A DNA stretch of 34,892 nucleotides, taken from the IMG/VR virus record IMGVR_UViG_3300045999_012972, positions 1-34,892 of that record; one strand, given 5' to 3'. The notes beneath the pieces are model-generated. The model saw nothing but the letters and a program-made list of their open reading frames with translations, was not told the DNA's origin and did no database searches. The stretch comes from a virus. Shown one piece after another: positions 1 to 5,400 of the stretch; position 1 is the first letter of the stretch; each line of letters begins with the position of its first letter. The position numbers and the translations under genes were made by a program.

Positions 1-204
1 GAGTGATGACAGACAGGAGAAATGGGAACTCCCTGAACTAGGCTGAGCAGGGCTTAGGAACCTTTAACCCACAGAGGAGAATCCGCCCCGCAGGGGCGTT
101 CCGGGCGAGGTTGCCCCGAGTTTGGGAGGTTGCCTCGATTCCGGGCACGCTCGCCAAAAGTTTGGTAACTTACAGGAGGCTTCGCGGCGCACGCTAGGAC
201 CGGC
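1..204. other. Left phage end, non-coding
   Basis: No gene is seen here. It holds a possible terminal TG (4-5), a short perfect hairpin CGCCCC-GCA-GGGGCG (84-98) without a T-run, and two related repeats: a degenerate AGTTTGGGAGGTT copy (119-131) and the perfect CCAAAAGTTTGGTAACTT copy (154-171) that recurs inverted at the other end. The layout resembles the multiple transposase-binding sites at Mu ends. The early operon runs toward this end and must stop here or just beyond. Confidence 0.5.
152..171 (+). repeat. Left terminal inverted repeat, candidate transposase binding site
   Basis: The sequence CGCCAAAAGTTTGGTAACTT matches 20 of 20 bases with the reverse complement of 34732-34751. It starts 151 bp from the left window edge; its partner ends 141 bp from the right edge. 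A diverged copy (AGTTTGG then TT) lies just outside it at about 119-131. Mu-like transposases bind several such sites at each end, so this is a good candidate for an internal binding site rather than the extreme end. Confidence 0.7.
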
Positions 205-217
205 TTAAGGGCGCCTT
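204..217. promoter_or_regulatory. TAAGG-N3-CCTT palindrome
   Basis: CTTAAGG-GCG-CCTT overlaps the stop codon of the last early gene. It shares the pattern TAAGG, three bases, CCTT with 5950-5962 and 13197-13213. It may be a regulatory site, but chance is possible. Confidence 0.2.
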
Positions 218-726
218 GGGGAACGTTCAGCTACCACCTCGGTCATGCTCGGCGGCGGCGCCGCGCGGAGGCCAAGGCCGGATACCAGGACATCCATCGT
301 GGAGGCGATATCGGCGCCCGAGCGTTTCGCGACCATCCGGATCTCGTCGGCGTTGACGGGGACGTATCGCGAAACCGCGGCGCGAAAATAGGGGTAAAGG
401 TCGCGGACCTGGCCGGCAGCTTGAGCGGCCGCGATCGGACGCAAAAAATCCTTCACCAGCTGGCCAAGGCGCTCTTCCTGGAGGAGCCACCCGCGCTGGT
501 AGAGGTGGCGGGCGATGGTCTGGAGGAGGGCGACGCAGTTTTCGACCTCGCGCTCGCGGCGTTGTTCGGCATCGGGCCATTGCAGGGTGGCCAGGAGCGT
601 GGCGCGGCAACGGCGACGCCAGCGGCGGAGGGCGGTCGCGCGGTCGATGCCCGCGCTGGCCTGTAGGAAGTGGGCTTCTCGGGCCTCTTCCGCTTCTCGG
701 AGCTGAAGCTGACGATCGAGGGCCAT
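205..726 (-). CDS. Hypothetical protein, last gene of the early operon
   Basis: A 173-residue protein of unknown function, rich in Arg, Ala and Leu, with long helical stretches in the first 100 residues (RDRQLQLREAEEAREA-type heptads) and no signal peptide or membrane segment. I chose the start at 726 because the upstream reading frame ends at 731 with the junction TGAGCCGATGG. This closely resembles TGAGCCATG junctions between other early genes (5136, 7248, 11311, 11925), so it looks like a genuine phage early gene. Its position at the end of the early operon is where Mu encodes Mor, but no helix-turn-helix typical of Mor is visible. GC is as high as in the phage core, unlike the neighbouring cassettes. 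Confidence 0.6.
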   Translation of the reverse strand: MALDRQLQLREAEEAREAHFLQASAGIDRATALRRWRRRCRATLLATLQWPDAEQRREREVENCVALLQTIARHLYQRGWLLQEERLGQLVKDFLRPIAAAQAAGQVRDLYPYFRAAVSRYVPVNADEIRMVAKRSGADIASTMDVLVSGLGLRAAPPPSMTEVVAERSPRRP

Positions 727-730
727 CGGC

Positions 731-1072
731 TCAGGCCGCCGCGAGCGCGTTGACGAATAACCGGGTCGAGGTAGCGCGCACATGCGTGTAAATCATCGTC
801 GTGCTCACGTCCGAGTGGCCGAGCAACTCCTGCACGTCGCGGATGTTCGCGCCTGCCTCCAACAAATGCGTGGCGAAGCAGTGGCGGAGCGTGTGGGGCG
901 TGACGCGCTTCAGAATATTTGCCTCTTTCGCGGCATCCTTCACGGCCACCTGAATCCATGAATCCGACGTCCACCAGCGGGCGCCGTCGCGGATGCAGGT
1001 GGAGGGGAAAACAAACTGCCAGGCGATGTCGCGCACCGCGCTCGGCATCTTTTTCGCGAGAAGGCCGGGCAT
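731..1072 (-). pseudogene. intI: Integron integrase (IntI) C-terminal fragment
   Basis: This frame encodes the C-terminal third of an integron-type tyrosine recombinase. From an in-frame ATG at 1072 it gives 113 residues. Visible catalytic residues are H60 and R63 (HTLRH), H86 (LLGHSDV) and nucleophile Y95 (TTMIYTHV); the segment [17 protein letters not shown] fits the pre-catalytic region of IntI. The N-terminal half, including the first catalytic Arg and the DNA-binding domain, is missing, so it should not be an active integrase alone. The previous cassette gene stops 4 bases before the ATG, so it could be translated by coupling. It lies at the distal end of the cassette array and in the same direction, not the usual intI position. 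A XerC/D-like gene is a less likely alternative. Confidence 0.8.
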
Positions 1073-1076
1073 GGGC

Positions 1077-1523
1077 CTACTGTCTGTTCGATCCGCCCGG
1101 AGCATTCTTGGTTTTCCAACGCGCAAGAAGCCGCTCGCGCGTAAGCACATCTCGCTCGGCGGGCGGGAGCTTTTCATTTTTCTCCCAGTATTCCCATAGC
1201 CGCTTGCTCACGCCTTCCGCGTTCGCGGCCTGCTCAATCGTGAGCCCCGCCGCGATGCGGGCTTTGCGCAGCTCGCCGCCGTAGGTGCCTGCGTGGTGAT
1301 ACTTCGCCTCGTATTCCGCTATCTGCGCGGGCGTGGCGCTAGGGTGTAGCGAGCGCCAGAAGGCTGGCGTGTGCATCTCCATTGACTCGCGCCGCGCTGC
1401 GCGGGCCTTTGCGGAGAGCGACTCGGCACGCTTCAGCGCGGCGCCCTTTGGCGATTTCGCGAACGCTCGTGCAGCGGCTTTTTCTAGCCGTGTAGCTTTT
1501 GCGTGGCTGGATTCGCTTTTCAT
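1077..1523 (-). CDS. Cassette-borne XRE-family HTH protein, possible antitoxin
   Basis: A 148-residue protein. The first 50 residues are basic and Ala-rich ([19 protein letters not shown]). Residues about 84-125 form a Cro/C1-type helix-turn-helix ([34 protein letters not shown]). It overlaps the upstream gene by 4 bases and ends just before the IntI fragment. It is probably the regulator that binds the twin palindromes upstream of the pair. The order small unknown protein then HTH protein recalls HigBA-type toxin-antitoxin operons, which often sit in integron arrays with their own promoters, but the partner has no recognised toxin fold. No attC follows it; that end has been lost at the IntI junction. 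Confidence 0.6.
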   Translation of the reverse strand: MKSESSHAKATRLEKAAARAFAKSPKGAALKRAESLSAKARAARRESMEMHTPAFWRSLHPSATPAQIAEYEAKYHHAGTYGGELRKARIAAGLTIEQAANAEGVSKRLWEYWEKNEKLPPAERDVLTRERLLARWKTKNAPGGSNRQ

Positions 1524-1831
1524 TTCGCGGCCTCCAGGTAGGCGGCGAGATCCATCTCTCCGGCCCGCTTCGCGAAGGCGATGGCCTCCGCCTTGATTTC
1601 CGGGGTGCAGATCACCGCGCCGGAGGCGTCGGCGACCTTGGCCACGGACTTAAGCGCGGGGCGACCCATTCCCTCGGGGGCCCATACCCAGCCAGCTTCC
1701 AGAGCCGTGCTGGCGCGGGCGGCGCGGACGGCTTCGCGGGGATTCGCTCCATGGGTGGGGTGAAGGCGCTCGATGAAGAGGCCGGTGTCGCCGTTGAAGG
1801 ATTCGAGGATGGTGAGGATTGAAGTTTTCAC
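1520..1831 (-). CDS. Cassette-borne hypothetical protein, partner of the HTH gene
   Basis: A 103-residue protein with a GTG start at 1831, nine bases after the nearer operator palindrome. I see no recognised family; the segment GDTGLFIERLHPTHGANPREAVRAAR and a mixed alpha/beta look are the only features. It overlaps the HTH gene by 4 bases (ATGA), so the two are co-translated. Its own control region, unlike the other cassettes, suggests it must be expressed independently of array position, as is typical for toxin-antitoxin cassettes. The toxin role is inference from context only. Confidence 0.55.
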   Translation of the reverse strand: MKTSILTILESFNGDTGLFIERLHPTHGANPREAVRAARASTALEAGWVWAPEGMGRPALKSVAKVADASGAVICTPEIKAEAIAFAKRAGEMDLAAYLEAAK

Positions 1832-1840
1832 GATTTACAG

Positions 1841-1891
1841 TCCGCACTGTTTTGCGGATTCAGTCAAGTAGTTTCCGCACTATTTTGCGGA
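1841..1891 (-). promoter_or_regulatory. Promoter/operator region with twin 18-bp palindromes
   Basis: Two palindromes of form TCCGCA-N6-TGCGGA lie at 1841-1858 and 1874-1891. Their centres are 33 bp apart, about three helical turns, so a dimeric regulator would meet both on one face of the DNA. A TTGACT hexamer (minus strand, 1867-1862) between them could be a -35 element, but no good -10 at standard spacing is evident. The region lies directly upstream of the 1831-1077 gene pair, whose second gene encodes an HTH protein, so autoregulation is likely. Confidence 0.65.
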
Positions 1892-1917
1892 TTTCTTTCG
1901 GGAGTCAGGGAGCGCCG

Positions 1918-1975
1918 ATCGAACCACGGGCCAGAGCCAACGCGCTACGCGCGCGGCTCATCCCGACCGTTAGCC
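1918..1975 (-). other. attC recombination site 1 (58 bp)
   Basis: The outer cores are GGCTAAC (complement of 1969-1975) and GTTCGAT (complement of 1918-1924). Between them an imperfect inverted repeat pairs GAGCC with GGCTC and GGG with CCC around a short terminal loop. The preceding cassette gene stops inside it (1945). It is the shortest site of the array. Confidence 0.7.
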
Positions 1976-2523
1976 AGAAGAAGAGACTTCGCGTGCGCCA
2001 TCCACTCACGCCATGTGGCCTCCACGCGGGCGCGGGCTTCCTTCGGGCTCGCGAAGTCGATGATGTAATACGTTCCGCCGAACCAGACGCGAAAGCCTTT
2101 GTGCCACAGCGTGCCATCCGGCATCCGATGCTTTCGGCCGGTGCTGTAGTAGTAGTTGCCGATGTGGACGCCGTCGGCGTTGGCCTGCCAGTGCACGCCT
2201 GTTTTGTTCGCCGTCCAGATTACCGGCGCGTTACCCGCTGCCTCAATCCAGCGGAGAGCGTAGGCTTCGCCAGCCGCCCGCGCATCCTCAGCGGTTGCAT
2301 ACTCCACGCTTTGGTCGATGGCCGGTAGCGGCAGATGCGCGTGGTCGGTGTCGTAGCCGCCCGCGTTGTAGAGGTGATAGGGCGGATGGTTGGCGCAGTT
2401 TTTACCGGCGTATCCCACGAGGTCGATGAGGTTGAGCGAGAGTCGCTCGTGATGCGGCCCGACACTATGCCAGCGCGGCGCGGTGTCGCGGAGGTCGCGG
2501 AAGAGATAGAGTTTAGTATCCAT
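1945..2523 (-). CDS. Gene-cassette hypothetical protein (192 aa)
   Basis: A soluble protein of unknown function, rich in Tyr, Trp and His (GGYDTDHAHLPLP; HIGNYYYSTGRKHRMPDGTLWHKGFRVW). No signal peptide or membrane segment is visible. The ATG lies 14 bases after the GTTAGCC core of the preceding attC, with a T-rich leader and no Shine-Dalgarno sequence, and the last codons run into the next attC; both are cassette hallmarks. Expression presumably depends on read-through from upstream. I do not recognise the family. Confidence 0.65.
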   Translation of the reverse strand: MDTKLYLFRDLRDTAPRWHSVGPHHERLSLNLIDLVGYAGKNCANHPPYHLYNAGGYDTDHAHLPLPAIDQSVEYATAEDARAAGEAYALRWIEAAGNAPVIWTANKTGVHWQANADGVHIGNYYYSTGRKHRMPDGTLWHKGFRVWFGGTYYIIDFASPKEARARVEATWREWMAHAKSLLLANGRDEPRA

Positions 2524-2537
2524 AAAAAGAAGACGGA

Positions 2538-2645
2538 GGCTAACAATGCGAGGGAGCCAATGCGGTTGCTTGTCACAGATCGGGCGCGGGAGCCGTCCGA
2601 TCGCGTTGCTCGCTGGCCCGCATCGGCTCCTCTTGTGCGTTAGCC
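2538..2645 (-). other. attC recombination site 2 (108 bp)
   Basis: Cores GGCTAAC and GTTAGCC bound a long imperfect palindrome. On the + strand GAGGgAGCCaATGCGG faces CCGCATcGGCTCCTC, leaving an unpaired G that is seen at the same place in sites 3, 4 and 5, like the extrahelical bases of known attC sites. It is nearly the same as site 6 (4146-4253) in length and sequence. Confidence 0.88.
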
Positions 2646-2920
2646 ATATCGAACCGCGAAGCCGCCGCGATAAGCTCCTCCGAGCCCGGCGACAGTCCAG
2701 TCTCTTTCAAGAGCTGCCATGCGCCGCGAAAGATTCTCTTGTCGCTCTCCCACGCAAACGTCAGTCGGGCGATTTCGTCCGCCGCCACCTCGAACAGTTG
2801 TTTGCGGCGTCGGTCGTCGTCGTGAACCGTTTGATGCGCGTCGGCCTCTGCTTCACACGCGGCAGCAATTTCATGCGGCTCACCCACGAGCCACGTTTCG
2901 TTTTCGGAGTCCCATTTCAT
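2573..2920 (-). CDS. Gene-cassette hypothetical protein (115 aa)
   Basis: An acidic, helical protein (EIAAACEAEADAHQTVHDDD) of unknown function. The ATG is 11 bases past the GTTAGCC core of attC 3, and about the last 24 residues are encoded within attC 2, so the C-terminus is probably incidental. The leader is T-rich (TCTTTTTTATT) with no Shine-Dalgarno sequence. No known domain is recognised. Confidence 0.6.
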   Translation of the reverse strand: MKWDSENETWLVGEPHEIAAACEAEADAHQTVHDDDRRRKQLFEVAADEIARLTFAWESDKRIFRGAWQLLKETGLSPGSEELIAAASRFDMANAQEEPMRASEQRDRTAPAPDL

Positions 2921-2931
2921 AATAAAAAAGA

Positions 2932-3014
2932 GGCTAACAAATAGATGGAGCGAACGCGATTAGCTGTCACGGGAAGTGTCGCCACTAGGCGCGTCGCTCA
3001 TCAGGACGTTAGGC
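2932..3014 (-). other. attC recombination site 3 (83 bp)
   Basis: Cores GGCTAAC (2932-2938) and GTTAGGC (3008-3014) on the + strand. The inner arms GATGgAGCGAaCGCG and CGCGTCGCTCATC pair except for an extra G and an extra A, the same bulge pattern as in sites 4 and 5. The small upstream gene stops in the core at 3009. Confidence 0.88.
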
Positions 3015-3179
3015 TTTGCGCTTTGGATTTCCGCCGCGCCACCACTCTTTCGGTTTTCGGGGCAGCACGATTTCAGGAGGTGGCGGCACGTATTTAATTA
3101 GATGCACTTGGTGAGGCTGCCGAAGCCGGCTTTCCGGTATCGTCGCCGTATCGTTTTCGTCAGGTTTATTGGGAGCCAT
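3009..3179 (-). CDS. Gene-cassette small protein (56 aa)
   Basis: A short open frame from ATG 3179 to a TAA that lies in the attC core at 3009-3011. The product is basic and proline-rich, with YVPPPPEIVLPRKPKEWWRGG in the second half and no signal peptide. The ATG lies 13 bases after the GTTAGGC core of attC 4. It fills the whole space between two attC sites and its stop position matches that of the 3275-3499 gene, which supports it as a real cassette gene. Function unknown; it may be a short, mostly disordered peptide. Confidence 0.6.
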   Translation of the reverse strand: MAPNKPDENDTATIPESRLRQPHQVHLIKYVPPPPEIVLPRKPKEWWRGGNPKRKA

Positions 3180-3192
3180 AAATTGCGATTGA

Positions 3193-3280
3193 GCCTAACA
3201 ATGCGGTGCTGCGAACGCGGGTGTCTGTCACGCGGCGTGCCTAGCTCTGTCCTCCCGCGTCGCAGACCTTTCCGTTAGGC
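3193..3280 (-). other. attC recombination site 4 (88 bp)
   Basis: Cores GCCTAAC (3193-3199) and GTTAGGC (3274-3280) on the + strand. Arms GGTgCTGCGAaCGCGGG and CCCGCGTCGCAGACC pair apart from an extra G and an extra A. The upstream gene stops at 3275 inside the core. Confidence 0.88.
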
Positions 3281-3499
3281 AGACGGAATAAAACCGCCTT
3301 TCACCTCACGCGATTCAGCGTGATAAGTCTCAGTCACCGAATCCTTCCCGCCGATGCAGGGCAGTTCGACCACGACACGCACACGCTTTCCGCCTGCGGG
3401 CGGTTCGCCGTGTGGCTCGGGCGACAAACAAGGCAGGCAATCCCAGTCCTGCCAGTTTTGGTATAGATCAACGTAATACTCTACTTTTTTGGTTTTCAT
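3275..3499 (-). CDS. Gene-cassette hypothetical protein (74 aa)
   Basis: A small protein starting MKTKKVEYYVDLYQNWQ, with a CLPC pair (WDCLPCLSPEPHGE) and a beta-rich second half (KRVRVVVELPCIGG). I chose the ATG at 3499 rather than 3562 because the longer frame would begin inside attC 5. Its TAA lies in the attC 4 core. The CxxC might bind metal or form a disulphide; this is not proven. No family recognised. Confidence 0.65.
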   Translation of the reverse strand: MKTKKVEYYVDLYQNWQDWDCLPCLSPEPHGEPPAGGKRVRVVVELPCIGGKDSVTETYHAESREVKGGFIPSA

Positions 3500-3523
3500 G
3501 GCGTTAGAAAAAATAAATACAGA

Positions 3524-3652
3524 GCCTAACAACGCACTGGAGCCAACACGGCCAGCTATCACGCTGACTGCCTACGCGAGTTTGTGTGAGTTAGTTTTGC
3601 TGGCGAAAGCGTTTAGGTGTTCGGGCCGTGCGGCTCAGCTTCGTCGTTAGCC
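3524..3652 (-). other. attC recombination site 5 (129 bp)
   Basis: Cores GCCTAAC (3524-3530) and GTTAGCC (3646-3652) on the + strand. Read on the minus strand, CTGAGCCGCACGGCC in one arm matches CTGgAGCCaACACGGCC in the other with the same bulges as sites 3 and 4. The upstream gene runs about 12 codons into it. A degenerate GTTTAGG at 3611-3617 is an inner alternative edge, but it gives poorer pairing. Confidence 0.8.
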
Positions 3653-3906
3653 AAGACAGCAGCGATGCGGTCGCGGAGGGTGATTCGGGTCTCGGTCGTG
3701 CTTCGGGACCAGTAGGCAAGGTCTTTCACGGCTTCGCGAAGACGGACCAGTTCGCGCTCGGTTTCATCATGTTTACGCAGCAGGTTTACCGCGTCGTCTA
3801 TCGTTGCGCCGATCTCGGCAGGGGGTGGCATTTCTAGCGTTTCGTCTCCGCGTCTCCATGAGTTGAAGTTCGCGAGGGCGAGAAGTGTTTCGGTGGCTTT
3901 GCTCAT
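3613..3906 (-). CDS. Gene-cassette hypothetical protein (97 aa)
   Basis: A helical protein with a charged middle (DDAVNLLRKHDETERELVRLREAVKDLAYWSRS), likely a short coiled coil. It is the second gene of a two-gene cassette: its ATG lies one base after the TGA of the gene before it (3908). The last dozen residues are encoded inside attC 5. No family recognised. A two-gene cassette without its own promoter suggests joint function and read-through expression. Confidence 0.6.
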   Translation of the reverse strand: MSKATETLLALANFNSWRRGDETLEMPPPAEIGATIDDAVNLLRKHDETERELVRLREAVKDLAYWSRSTTETRITLRDRIAAVLANDEAEPHGPNT

Positions 3907-3907
3907 T

Positions 3908-4135
3908 TCAGAAGTATTTCGCCACGCCCGCCAGCTCGGCGGAAATCTGCCGGACCTTTGCGCGCTCTTTCAGCATCACCGATTGTCGCTGCGCGATGTT
4001 TTGGATCGCCTCTTGTGGGCTCTCCCCAATGCCGACGATTTCGCCGCCGATCTTCGCGCGGTATTCAGATTCGGCCTCGGCGAAGCCGCCGACGTATTCG
4101 ATTTCGATAAGTTCGAGTGCCTTTTCGTATTTCAT
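3908..4135 (-). CDS. Gene-cassette hypothetical protein (75 aa), first in the array
   Basis: A 75-residue protein starting MKYEKALELIEIEYVGGFAEAESEYRAKIGGEIVGIGESPQEAIQNIAQ, where the pattern 'GIGESPQEAIQNI' recalls small HicB-like domains. HicB identity is weak: the protein is shorter than most HicB antitoxins and no HicA is seen beside it. The ATG lies 10 bases after the GTTAGCC core of attC 6, with a T-rich leader. It shares its cassette with the 3613-3906 gene and is the cassette gene closest to the phage promoter. Confidence 0.6.
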   Translation of the reverse strand: MKYEKALELIEIEYVGGFAEAESEYRAKIGGEIVGIGESPQEAIQNIAQRQSVMLKERAKVRQISAELAGVAKYF

Positions 4136-4145
4136 AAAAAAAGAG

Positions 4146-4253
4146 GGCTAACCAAGCGAGGGAGCCAATGCGGTTGCGTGTCACGCCGACTGCGCGGGAG
4201 CAGTCCGACCGCGGGGCTCTCTGGCCCGCATCGGCTCCTCTTGTGCGTTCAGC
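4146..4253 (-). other. attC recombination site 6 (108 bp) at the phage/array junction
   Basis: Cores GGCTAAC (4146-4152) and GTTCAGC (4247-4253) on the + strand. The arms GAGGGAGCCAATGCGG and CCCGCATCGGCTCCTC are the same as in site 2, and most of the rest matches too. The right core differs from GTTAGCC by an inserted C, so the minus strand reads GGCTGAAC; the TGA in it is the stop codon of the phage gene 4611-4249. This makes it the outer edge of the array. Confidence 0.85.
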
Positions 4254-4611
4254 CTCGTGCGTAGCGGTGGAGGCGGCGGCGGATGGTGCCGGCCCGCAGG
4301 AGCATCTTGCGGCCTTGGCTCTCTAGGCGGCTCGCGGCCCGGTCGGCGTCGCCCAGGCTGGTCTCGCCGTCGAAGCGCCGATACCCCGGACACCCCGGCC
4401 CACTCAGGATCTCACCATCACTATGCTCGGCCATAGCCCGCAGCTTGCGCTCGTCGATGCCCAGCGCCGCCTCGATCTCCCGCGCCTTCACCCACCCCCG
4501 GCCGCGCAGCCAGGTAGTGAGGGCCGCCACCTCTTCCGCGCTCACTTCAGGCGCGGCTTCGCGGAGGCCTAGCTCCGGCGTCTCAGGCATCGTGTGCGCG
4601 TGCGTTTTCAT
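4249..4611 (-). CDS. Winged-helix-like phage early protein
   Basis: A 120-residue protein. Residues about 25-75 (VAALTTWLRGRGWVKAREIEAALGIDERKLRAMAEHSDGEILSGPGCPGY) look like a winged helix, often found in phage replication or regulatory proteins. It overlaps the spacing of the previous gene (start 4611, previous stop 4615), so it is part of the early operon, and it has phage-like GC. Its stop codon lies in the attC 6 core, so the original C-terminus may have been replaced when the array was joined. Function unknown. Confidence 0.65.
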   Translation of the reverse strand: MKTHAHTMPETPELGLREAAPEVSAEEVAALTTWLRGRGWVKAREIEAALGIDERKLRAMAEHSDGEILSGPGCPGYRRFDGETSLGDADRAASRLESQGRKMLLRAGTIRRRLHRYARG

Positions 4612-4614
4612 CGG

Positions 4615-5136
4615 TCAAAATTCTCCGTCCCACTCGATGGGATTTTCGGCCGGCACCGGCTCGGTGGGTGCGGGCTTCGCCGCCGGCGCCGGGCCCGGCT
4701 TGCCTCCCATCTCGCCGATCCGTTTCCGCAGGATGAAGGACAGCTTCCGCAGGGTGTCGTCGTCGACGAGCCCCACGGCCTTGCCGCCGAGCCAGCGCTT
4801 GAAATAGGTGCTCAAGCCGGCCAGCCCGCCCTTGATGCCAGCGGCTTCGCCCAAGCGCTCGATCTCGGCGAGCATCGCCGCCCGCCTTGCCTCGGGCTCG
4901 TCCTCGGCGTGGAGCTGCGCGCCGAGATCGCCCGGCCTGGAAAAGCTGCGGAAGCGGGCCAGCACGCGCGTCAGCTCGGCGTTGGTCAGCTTTTTCGAGG
5001 ACTTGGTAAACCCTCCGATGGCGTCGGCCTGGAGTGCGTGGCGCACTTCGTCGTCGCACGCGCGGCCGAGCGCCTGGAGCGCCTCTTTGCAGGCGCGCCA
5101 CTCGCGCCAGTAGAGCGTGATCTGCGCTTTGGTCAT
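4615..5136 (-). CDS. GemA-like early protein (tentative)
   Basis: A 173-residue protein beginning MTKAQITLYWREWRACKEAL, an opening seen in GemA/gp16-like (DUF1018) proteins of Mu-like phages, with a later motif DDDTLRKLSFILRKRIGEM. The C-terminal 30 residues are Pro/Ala-rich and likely disordered. The position after Gam in the early operon fits gp16 of Mu, which affects host gene expression and supercoiling. Similarity is by pattern only; an uncharacterised phage protein is possible. Confidence 0.5.
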   Translation of the reverse strand: MTKAQITLYWREWRACKEALQALGRACDDEVRHALQADAIGGFTKSSKKLTNAELTRVLARFRSFSRPGDLGAQLHAEDEPEARRAAMLAEIERLGEAAGIKGGLAGLSTYFKRWLGGKAVGLVDDDTLRKLSFILRKRIGEMGGKPGPAPAAKPAPTEPVPAENPIEWDGEF

Positions 5137-5139
5137 GGC

Positions 5140-5400
5140 TCAGCGGCTGGCCAGGCGCACGATCTCGGCGAGCACCGCATCGCGGTCCTCGATGGTCGGG
5201 AAAAGCACGTCGCCTTCGCGGCGGCCCTCCAGGGCGAGCGGCATCCAGGTGCCGGTGTTGATCGACTGCGCCTCGATCCAGGGACCTACACCCGCGCGCA
5301 GGGCGTTGCCGTCGCGGCGCACGATGGCCGCGACCTGGCCGATCCAGTCGAGCGTGAGGCCGCCGAGGGTTGGGGCGGATTCTGTGGCGGGCGCGTTCAT
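5140..5400 (-). CDS. Small early protein (86 aa)
   Basis: A hypothetical protein (MNAPATESAPTLGGLTLDWIGQ) with a predicted mixed fold and no recognised domain. Its ATG overlaps the Gam stop (ATGA) and its TGA sits 3 bases before the next ATG (TGAGCCATG), so translation is coupled to both neighbours. Confidence 0.6.
   Translation of the reverse strand: MNAPATESAPTLGGLTLDWIGQVAAIVRRDGNALRAGVGPWIEAQSINTGTWMPLALEGRREGDVLFPTIEDRDAVLAEIVRLASR

Larger units (their letters stand above)
731..4253 (-). mobile_element. Integron cassette array with truncated intI inside the phage
   Basis: Reading leftward: attC (4253-4146), two-gene cassette (4135-3613), attC, one-gene cassettes at 3499-3275, 3179-3009, 2920-2573 and 2523-1945, each ending in an attC site, then a two-gene unit (1831-1077) with its own control region, and the IntI fragment. 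All genes share the minus orientation, and most stop codons fall in the next attC, as is normal in cassettes. Base composition is less GC-rich than the phage genes on both sides. The array joins the phage gene ending at 4249 exactly at an attC edge, and the IntI fragment joins the phage gene starting at 726. The phage early operon therefore probably supplies the array promoter, since no attI or Pc is seen. Confidence 0.85.

Noticed and set aside
84-98. Hairpin CGCCCC-GCA-GGGGCG as an early-operon terminator
   Set aside because: The stem is short and no T-run follows on the minus strand, so termination cannot be supported.
1073-1177. Upstream extension of the IntI fragment to 1177
   Set aside because: It lies in the HTH gene in another frame and shows no integrase similarity. 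The IntI match begins just after 1072.
3601-3660. Inner core GTTTAGG (3611-3617) as the end of attC 5
   Set aside because: The stem pairs poorly. Using GTTAGCC at 3646-3652 gives arms with the same bulges as the other sites.
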